From: JBBDYH01 sp040901795
GTDB taxonomy: Bacteria > Planctomycetota > Planctomycetia > Pirellulales > JALHPA01
Direction of reading: 5' to 3'
Length of the DNA: 64,000 bases
Assembly: GCA_040901795.1 (NCBI GenBank)
Contig: JBBDYH010000135.1
Coordinates: 17,152-81,151 of the forward strand
Made by a program: the position numbers and the translations under genes. Below the pieces are notes generated by a model that saw only the letters and a program-made list of their open reading frames with translations, did not search any database and was not told the DNA's origin. This document shows positions 58,171 to 64,000 of this stretch, one piece after another. Positions within the stretch are counted from its first letter, which is position 1; each line of letters opens with the position of its first letter.

Positions 58171-58272
58171 GAGTTCAATTTCAAATTGCAAAATGCAAAT
58201 TGCAAAATGAAAAACGGATGAGGAATGGTCCTTGCCGCAATTTGCAATTGTCAATTTGCATTTTGCAATTGC
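58171..58272. repeat. inverted pair of GCAAATT/GCAAAAT heptamer arrays
   Basis: The left arm (58171-58210) alternates GCAAAAT and GCAAATT. The right arm (58236-58272) is CGCAATTTGCAATTGTCAAT and onward. The same unit occurs at 13640-13692. It lies directly before the cupin ATG. Confidence 0.85.
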
Positions 58273-58329
58273 CTTAGCGCGCGTTCGCACGCGCCGCGCG
58301 GGAACGAGATCCCGCCTGGCAGGTCGGAC

Positions 58330-60573
58330 CTACTTGGGCCGCACTTCTTCTCCCGCCGCATCCGGCTCGTCCGCGCTTGGCTTGTGCTCCGCCAGCGCCG
58401 TTGGCAATCCGGGCACGTCGGTGGCGCCGGTCGGCACGGTAATCTTCGAACCCTCGAACGCGTCGCCGATCGCTTCATAGCGGCCGCCGAGGAACCGCGC
58501 CAAAAAGGCTTCCGACACTGCGGTGAATGCCAGGCTGTTCTCCGGCCGCGCAAAGCCGTGCCCCTCGTCCGGGAAGAGCACATACGTCACCGGGATGTCC
58601 TTCTCCTTCATCGCCTCGACAATCTGATCCGCCTCGCTCTTTTTCACGCGCGGGTCGTTCGCCCCTTGCGCGATCAACAGCGGCTTCTCGATCTTCTCCA
58701 CGTAGTTAAGGGGAGAGCGCGACTCGAGAAGCTTGCGGCCTTCTTCGGTCTCGTGGTCGCCGACGCGCGTCTTGAACATCTCGATCGCCGGCGCCCAATA
58801 CGGCGGGATCGTCTTCAACAGCGTGACCAGGTTCGACGGGCCGACGACGTCGACGCCGCAAGCGAACTTGTCCGGCGTAAACGTCAAGCCGACCAGCGTC
58901 GCATAGCCGCCATAGCTGCCCCCCATGATGGCAATCTTGTCCGCCTGCGCGACCTTCTCCTTGATCGCCCAATCGACGGCGTCGATCAGGTCATCGTGCA
59001 TCTTGCCAGCCCACTCCTTATCGCCCGCGTTGACAAATCCCTTGCCAAAGCCGGTCGAGCCGCGGAAGTTCACACTCAGTACGGCATACCCGCGGTTGGC
59101 GTACAACTGATGCTCCGGATCAAACCCCCAACCGTCCCGGCCCCAGGGTCCGCCGTGGACGTTGAGCACCATCGGCAGGGGCTGCTCGGGGCGACCGTCG
59201 CTGTCGGTATCACTGCCAGGGGGCAGTGTGAGATAACTCACCAGGTTCAAGTCGTCGCGCGACTTGATCACCAGGGAGTGCATCTTTTGCAGTGGCTGAT
59301 CCTCCAGCGCCTTGCGGTTGCTGAACAAGAACCGCTCTTTCCGCGACGGCCGATCGAAGTGGTAGTACCGCACCGGTCCATGGTCCATCAGAAACGCCAC
59401 GATCCATTGCTTGTCGTCCAGCGTCCGGCTGGCGACCGTGATGTCGCCGTCGGCTACGGTCTTGAGGTATTTGCAGTCCTCGGCCACTTCCTTGTCCTTG
59501 AATTCCCACTCCGTCCGGAGGTACGTGAACGAGACGCCTTGGATCGTGTTCTCGGTCGGGTGCACCATGATCCCCCCGACGTCGGACTGTGGATTAGCCG
59601 CGACCAACTCCTTCTCGTCGGACTTGAGATTCCAGGTGTATAGCGCCCCGGTGTCTCGGCCGCGGCTATCCATCAGGTACATCACGTCCCCGGACTTATC
59701 GAAGCCGACGGGGCTGGTCGTCATCATGTCGTCGGCGGGAATCGTGAGGAACTCCTCCCACGCTTCGTCCCCCTCCTTCCCGGTTGGTTTGTAGTATTGA
59801 CTGCCGCCGTCAGGCGTGAGCTTGCTGGCGAAGCGGATGCGGTAATCCTCGTCAGAAGTGAAGCCGGCGAACTCATCGTTCTTTTGGAGCAATTCCTTTT
59901 CACCGCTCTCGATGTTCAACCGGTAAACGTCGTGGTACTGCTCATTGCGGTCGTTGAGACCAATCAAGATCTCCTTGGGAAAGCGGTGGCTGACTTCTTG
60001 AATCTCCGCCCGCACTTTCTTGAGCGGCGTGAGATTGGTGGTTTCGAGCGTGTCGAGATCGACCTTGTAGACGTTGTAGTCTTCGTCGCCGTCGACGTCC
60101 TGCACATAGAGGATGTGCTCGTTGGTGTACGCCCAAAAGTAAATGCGAATCCCGCGCTTCTTGTCCTTGGTCACCGGCTTGGCGGCGTCGGGCTCGTCGA
60201 GCGGCCCCACCCACACGTTGAGCACGCCATCGACCGGGGCGAGATAGCTCAGGTGTTTGCCATCGGGGCTGATGCGAGCCGCCGCCTTGTCTGGATTGCC
60301 GAACAGAAGTTCGCGAGGAATCAGGCCCGTTTCTTTGCCAACGGGCGTAGGCTGAGGCATCGCGTTCTGCTGGGTCACGCGGTTGTTCTCCGTAATCGGG
60401 GTGGCGGACGATAGACTTTTTTCGGTTGGGCTGTCGCTTGCGGTTGCGGCCTTCGCCCCGGCGGCATTCTGTTGTGCGGCGTTTTTCGATTTTGAGTCGC
60501 CGCAACCGACAAGTACGGCGAGAACAAATACGGCAAGGGCCATCGCGCCATACCGCGGAAAAGTGAGCAACAT
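58330..60573 (-). CDS. S9-family prolyl oligopeptidase-like lipoprotein
   Basis: This 747-aa protein begins MLLTFPRYGAMALAVFVLAV and LVG-C, a lipobox. It then has a beta-propeller domain (residues ~80-470) and a C-terminal alpha/beta hydrolase. Catalytic triad candidates: Ser in IMGGSYGGYATLV, Asp in AQGANDPRVKKSE, His in FPDEGHGFARPEN. HGGPWGRDGWGF forms part of the oxyanion region. Such enzymes are dipeptidyl or acylaminoacyl peptidases acting on short peptides, here outside the cytoplasm. ATG 60573 has GGAGG upstream. The tail is acidic, Pro-rich and dispensable-looking. Confidence 0.92.
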   Translation of the reverse strand: MLLTFPRYGAMALAVFVLAVLVGCGDSKSKNAAQQNAAGAKAATASDSPTEKSLSSATPITENNRVTQQNAMPQPTPVGKETGLIPRELLFGNPDKAAARISPDGKHLSYLAPVDGVLNVWVGPLDEPDAAKPVTKDKKRGIRIYFWAYTNEHILYVQDVDGDEDYNVYKVDLDTLETTNLTPLKKVRAEIQEVSHRFPKEILIGLNDRNEQYHDVYRLNIESGEKELLQKNDEFAGFTSDEDYRIRFASKLTPDGGSQYYKPTGKEGDEAWEEFLTIPADDMMTTSPVGFDKSGDVMYLMDSRGRDTGALYTWNLKSDEKELVAANPQSDVGGIMVHPTENTIQGVSFTYLRTEWEFKDKEVAEDCKYLKTVADGDITVASRTLDDKQWIVAFLMDHGPVRYYHFDRPSRKERFLFSNRKALEDQPLQKMHSLVIKSRDDLNLVSYLTLPPGSDTDSDGRPEQPLPMVLNVHGGPWGRDGWGFDPEHQLYANRGYAVLSVNFRGSTGFGKGFVNAGDKEWAGKMHDDLIDAVDWAIKEKVAQADKIAIMGGSYGGYATLVGLTFTPDKFACGVDVVGPSNLVTLLKTIPPYWAPAIEMFKTRVGDHETEEGRKLLESRSPLNYVEKIEKPLLIAQGANDPRVKKSEADQIVEAMKEKDIPVTYVLFPDEGHGFARPENSLAFTAVSEAFLARFLGGRYEAIGDAFEGSKITVPTGATDVPGLPTALAEHKPSADEPDAAGEEVRPK

Positions 60574-61064
60574 CGCGAACCTCCGTTTTCGAAGCCACGG
60601 GAGTGGCATTGGTTGACCCCGGAAGCGGCCGGGAAAAGCGAGTTTACTGCAAGAAACTATTCTGCGAGAGGGTCAGGATAACGGATTATCGGTAGCAATG
60701 CCAAGAAGGCCCGTACGGGCCGACATTCTTTAGCCGTGGCGCCAGCCCACGGCATGCACCACACGACGCGCGCTCAGGCCCGGAGGGCCGGCATTGTTCA
60801 TTTCAAGAGTTACCGCGAATTCTGTTTAACTACACCGTCGCTTGCGGCAAGTCCTCTTCAAACGTCCGCTGCTAGTGATCTTCTGGTTGTGCGGCGTCGT
60901 CATCGGTTACCGCGGGCGTAAAGAAACAAGGTCGGCCCTCCGGGCCTACGGCGCTGCGGGCGCCGTCGTCCGTGGGCTAGCGCCCACGGCTAGAGAATGG
61001 CGGCCCTCCGGGCCTCAGGCACATCTCATGTCATTCGCCATTTCGGTCGCTACAATGAACCTGA
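60574..61064. other. 491-bp gene-free region with GGCCCGGAGGGCC-type repeats
   Basis: It holds GGCCCGTACGGGCCGACATT (60708-60727), GTGGCGCCAGCCCACGGC, GGCCCGGAGGGCCGGCATTG (60778-60797), CGTGGGCTAGCGCCCACGG (60970-60988) and GGCCCTCCGGGCC (61001 on). They are short hairpins, not genes. The S9 gene's promoter should be near 60580-60660. Confidence 0.6.
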
Positions 61065-61247
61065 CGTCACCATCCACAAGCCCAAGTCAGCACAATCGAG
61101 GGCCAATTCCCGCCGTACTATGTCGTCGAACCCGAGACGCTTAACCTGGAAGTGATCGAGCAGCTCAAGGACGAGCCGGCGCTCTTGAACAATCTCAACC
61201 CCGGCCGGCCTGCTTTCCGGCCGAAAAAGCTGGCGGCTGAGAAGTAG
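61065..61247 (+). pseudogene. protein 3' remnant without a start
   Basis: The frame ending at TAG 61247 reads VSTIEGQFPPYYVVEPETLN, LEVIEQLKDEPALLNNLNPG and RPAFRPKKLAAEK. Composition and codon pattern look like a real protein C-terminus. The frame is closed by TGA at 61062 and has no ATG, GTG or TTG. Sequence just upstream in another frame (RHFGRYNEPDVTIHKPK) could be its continuation, so one frameshift would make a longer piece. Family not recognised. Confidence 0.4.
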
Positions 61248-61250
61248 ATG

Positions 61251-61357
61251 TAGTAGGCACACTCCGTGTGCCGTTAGTGTAGTCCTCTCGCTCCGCGAGA
61301 GGGTTCATCACGCGGAGCGTGATGACTACACTTCCGCACACGGAGTGTGCGGTTTAC
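61251..61357. repeat. GTAGGCACACTCCGTGTGCC inverted element
   Basis: TAGGCACACTCCGTGTGCCG, TAGTCCTCTCGCTCCGCGAG, ATCACGCGGAGCGTGATGAC and CGCACACGGAGTGTGCGG form nested hairpins. It lies after the VIT/VWA gene stop (minus strand) and may end its transcript. Confidence 0.75.
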
Positions 61358-61358
61358 A

Positions 61359-63845
61359 CTACTCCACAAATTCGTAGACCTGACCATCGAGCACCATCGT
61401 CACCGGCTCGTCGAAAGCGAGGTACTTGGCCACGTCCTTGCCGTGCTTATCGACGAGGTCAAAGTACTCGTCACTGAAGCGCTTGATCTTCTTGACGTTC
61501 TTTTCGTTCTTCTCGTTCACGCCCGAATCCACCCAGCGGTCGCCGCGGCGGAAGAACGACTTGCTGCCGACGTAGCGGACGTTCTGCACGACCTTGGCCC
61601 GCTCGGCCAACTCTTCGTCAGTTATCGCGGATGTGGCCAAAGCGGGCCTGCGCGCGACGCCGCCGTATCCGCCCCCATATCCGCCGCCGCCCAACGATCG
61701 TGCCGGCACACCGCCCACGGCGCCGTAGCCTGGGCGGCCGTAACCGGCGCCGTCTCGTGCATCAGCCGCTGGAGCGGCGCCTGCAGGAGCAGTCGCCGGC
61801 GCGCTTTGCGCAATTGCCGCGGCCCTGTCATAGAGCCCCTCGAACGCTGAGTCAACCGACTTGGCCTCCGCGGAACTGGCTCGGCTGTAGAAGTTCTTGT
61901 TGAGCCGCAGCGCCACGCCGCGCTCACCGCCCACAACGCTCAGCGCCTCGAGCCGATCACGAGTCAATGTGACATTCTGAGCCAGATCGTGCTTCGTGTT
62001 TTCGTCGGCCAAGAATGACGTATACGGCGTCAGCAGCCCATGCCTGGTCGAGAGCATGACCAGTTCCTTTGTCAGCTCGTCGTTCTTTCCCTTGAGGTCG
62101 ATCTCATCGAGGATCTCGCCGATCCGCCGCACCGCCCAGAGCTTTTCGACGAAGGCGTGCGTGTCGTCAGTGGATTTCTCAATGAGCTTCGCCGGGAAGT
62201 CGAACTTCTGCTCCTTGTCGCCTATTTTGCCAGTGATCACCACCTTGGCGTCCCCCGGCTTCTTGTAGCGGGCGACGATCACAAGCTGCTCGCCGGCGAA
62301 CAGGTCGGTCACGTCCTTGGGGTACTGTCGCGTGATGAGGTCGCCCTCCTCGGTCTTGGCGCCTTCCACGTCGAACTTAATCTTCACATCGCTCATCACC
62401 GGCGCGCCGATGCGGCTATACAAGGCGCTGACGTGCGCCTCGATGTCTTCATTCGGCCGCACGTACTGGCTGAGGCCGAAGTTCTCACGTGAGAGCTTGT
62501 CCAACAGCCGCGCATTCAGGTCGTAGCCCACGCCGAATACGAATAGCCGAGCCTTAATGTCATTCTGCTGTTTCGCATTGGCCGCGATCTTCTGCTCGTT
62601 CGTCTCGCCGACGGTTGGTAGGCCGTCGGTGAGAAAGATCACAAAATTGGGCCGGCTCTTGTCCTTGAGCTGCGCGAGCGCCTGGGTCAGCGCCCCGTTG
62701 ATGTTTGTGCTGCCGCCGGCATAGATTCCCTCGACGAACCCGATCGCCGCCTTGCGCGTCTCGTCGTCGTACTTTTGCAGCTCCGGCTTCCAGGTTTCCA
62801 CCTCGCTGTCGTAGGCGATGATGTTGAACGTGTCCCCCTCGCGCAGGTTGTTGAGCACGAACTTGAGCGCGTTCTTCGCCTGGTCGATCTTCTCCCCGCT
62901 CATGCTGCCGGAGCGATCGAGCACGAACAGGACCGTCTTCTTGGGTCGCTCGTCGTTGGCCGCCTTGATCTCGGGACTGGCGAGCAACAACAGATATCCC
63001 TCTTCGTCGCTCTTTGGCCGGTACGAAATCACCGACGTGCCGACCTGCCCTTTGCCCACGTCGTAGAGCAATCGGAAGTCGCTCGTCGGCACTTCGTTCT
63101 TTGCGGTGTACGTGATGTTGGCGTGCTTGTCGTCGGGCCGCTTGATCTCGACCGTGTGCGTGGGGCTGTAGACGTTCTTGATGTCCACCTGGCTCTCGAT
63201 CGACAGCGCGATCTTCACTTCCTCCACGGGGTGCGACGTGTACTTCGCCGTGCTCAGAGGGAACAGAAAATCGGTCAGCCCATCGAGCTTGCGACACAGT
63301 TGCGAGTAGCGCAGCGTCACCTTGCGCTCGGCCCCCGGCGGCACCGGGAAGACGCTCGTTTTGAACATCCCCGTGCCCATCCACTCCAACAGCGCCGGGT
63401 CCTGGTTCTTGCGGACGATGGCCTCGTATTGTTTGCGGGCCTCCTTGGCGTCGAGCAATTTGGCGGGGAATTCCTTGCCGTCCACGAGCAGCGTAAGTTG
63501 ATCGATCGCCCCGTCGTACGGCAGCGGAAACACAAACGCCACCTCCATCTGCCGGCTGCCCGTGTTCACAAACGACTGCGAGACCTGCACCTTCGCCACC
63601 TGATCGACCAGCTTGGCGTTCACCTCCAGCGCCTTGATCTTGTAGGTGCTTTCGGGCTGCGGGCTGGGCCGCGGAATTGGTCGAGGATGGGGGTGCGGGT
63701 GCGGCGGGATGATGATGATGGGCCGCGGCAACGGCACATGCTCATGCGGATGGACATGCACCAACAGGCCCTGTGCGGTAGCCAGAGCGGGGAATAGCAA
63801 AAGCGCCACAAGAAATGCCAACGGGCGGGTGAACAAGCGGGCCAT
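61359..63845 (-). CDS. exported VIT and VWA domain protein
   Basis: This 828-aa protein has a signal peptide (MARLFTRPLAFLVALLLFPA), then a His/Pro-rich stretch (HPHPHPRPIPRPSPQPE). A VIT domain (about 70-190) follows with SQSFVNTGSRQMEVAFVFPL and LLEWMGTGMFKTSVFPVPPG. A VWA domain (about 310-480) has the MIDAS motif DRSGSMSG and FLTDGLPT. The last third has helices and a Gly/Tyr-rich segment (GGGGYGGGYGG), ending with a compact basic domain. VIT/VWA proteins (inter-alpha-trypsin-inhibitor-like) are common in planctomycetes and thought to mediate adhesion. ATG 63845 is used, not the TTG two codons upstream. Confidence 0.92.
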   Translation of the reverse strand: MARLFTRPLAFLVALLLFPALATAQGLLVHVHPHEHVPLPRPIIIIPPHPHPHPRPIPRPSPQPESTYKIKALEVNAKLVDQVAKVQVSQSFVNTGSRQMEVAFVFPLPYDGAIDQLTLLVDGKEFPAKLLDAKEARKQYEAIVRKNQDPALLEWMGTGMFKTSVFPVPPGAERKVTLRYSQLCRKLDGLTDFLFPLSTAKYTSHPVEEVKIALSIESQVDIKNVYSPTHTVEIKRPDDKHANITYTAKNEVPTSDFRLLYDVGKGQVGTSVISYRPKSDEEGYLLLLASPEIKAANDERPKKTVLFVLDRSGSMSGEKIDQAKNALKFVLNNLREGDTFNIIAYDSEVETWKPELQKYDDETRKAAIGFVEGIYAGGSTNINGALTQALAQLKDKSRPNFVIFLTDGLPTVGETNEQKIAANAKQQNDIKARLFVFGVGYDLNARLLDKLSRENFGLSQYVRPNEDIEAHVSALYSRIGAPVMSDVKIKFDVEGAKTEEGDLITRQYPKDVTDLFAGEQLVIVARYKKPGDAKVVITGKIGDKEQKFDFPAKLIEKSTDDTHAFVEKLWAVRRIGEILDEIDLKGKNDELTKELVMLSTRHGLLTPYTSFLADENTKHDLAQNVTLTRDRLEALSVVGGERGVALRLNKNFYSRASSAEAKSVDSAFEGLYDRAAAIAQSAPATAPAGAAPAADARDGAGYGRPGYGAVGGVPARSLGGGGYGGGYGGVARRPALATSAITDEELAERAKVVQNVRYVGSKSFFRRGDRWVDSGVNEKNEKNVKKIKRFSDEYFDLVDKHGKDVAKYLAFDEPVTMVLDGQVYEFVE

Positions 63846-63927
63846 GATCAAGACTCCTTCTGAGCCGGGAACATTGGATGGCTGTCTCTTCGACGACGAT
63901 AGACAAGCGAAAGTTCCCCTGTGGAAT

Positions 63928-63945
63928 GCGGCGACTCGTCGCCGC
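63928..63945. repeat. GCGGCGAC-TC-GTCGCCGC palindrome
   Basis: A perfect 8-bp stem with a 2-nt centre is followed on the plus strand by TTTCTTTT. It shares the GTCGCCGC/GCGGCGAC core with the 14-bp palindromes. In plus direction it could be a terminator; it also lies in the VIT/VWA leader. Confidence 0.55.
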
Positions 63946-64000
63946 TTTCTTTTCCCAGGCCACTTCCTTCGTTAACCTGGGTAAACCACGGGACACGTGA

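Noticed and set aside
1..64000. tRNA, rRNA and transposase genes
   Set aside because: None recognised by eye on either strand; tRNAscan or Rfam searches would be needed to exclude small RNA genes.

Overview
The window reads as a chromosomal segment of a planctomycete, probably a member or relative of the Pirellulales. The evidence is taxon-flavoured protein content: a protein with two TIGR03000-type domains; a surface protein whose N-terminus carries an ETLENRRLLA-type motif; several membrane proteins beginning with an RFSxRxLL motif; HTTM and VIT/VWA proteins; PQQ-like beta-propeller, LRR, HEAT and Uma2 genes; and GC-rich DNA with long intergenic repeats. I saw no rRNA, tRNA, transposase, integrase or CRISPR array. 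There is one 10-N assembly gap (14545-14554).

Layout. 0-3 kb: a truncated sugar-phosphate isomerase-like gene and the queuosine precursor genes queF (minus), queC and queE (plus). 3-10 kb: a minus-strand run encoding a prenyltransferase/squalene-oxidase-repeat protein, an ABC ATPase, a very large FtsX-type permease, an internally duplicated 10-TM-type transporter and a small helical protein. 10-14.5 kb, mostly minus: an exported protein, hotdog thioesterase, ribosomal protein S18, an RRM protein, a GT4 glycosyltransferase and an HpcH/HpaI aldolase. 14.7-20 kb, plus: exported FKBP isomerase, exported isoaspartate methyltransferase with an extra domain, TIGR03000 protein, and a membrane pair ending in HTTM. 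20-25 kb: Uma2, asd, truA, a soluble Ser/Thr kinase and accA. 25-34 kb: CvpA, YdjM-like, dtd, a ZIP transporter, two membrane proteins with a ParD-like antitoxin, pdxA, and a DUF2283/DUF4258-like pair. 33.9-37.5 kb: a three-gene envelope cluster with two paralogues. 37.7-48 kb: PQQ-like propeller, aminotransferase, TPR, HEAT, LRR and YggL proteins, and a beta-roll surface protein. 48-64 kb: a truncated acyl carrier protein, clpX, eda, an exported Ig-like protein, holA, an antitoxin with a toxin stub, purB, Uma2, a cupin, an S9 lipoprotein peptidase and a VIT/VWA protein.

The most distinctive feature is not a gene. At least eleven intergenic sites carry short tandem repeats, mostly 7-mers, placed as inverted pairs around a short spacer, so each can fold into a long imperfect hairpin. 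The heptamer differs from site to site but the architecture is the same. They sit at gene ends and starts, and some are read into proteins (ends of QueF and QueC, upstream part of queE). Other dispersed palindromes occur in three copies each.

Housekeeping genes (S18, asd, truA, accA, pdxA, clpX, holA, purB) are scattered singly rather than in large operons. The accessory content is mainly envelope, export and surface proteins plus decayed toxin-antitoxin remnants. The best candidates for follow-up are the heptad hairpins, the prenyltransferase-repeat/ABC/duplicated-transporter locus, the exported isoaspartate methyltransferase fusion and the paralogous envelope cluster.
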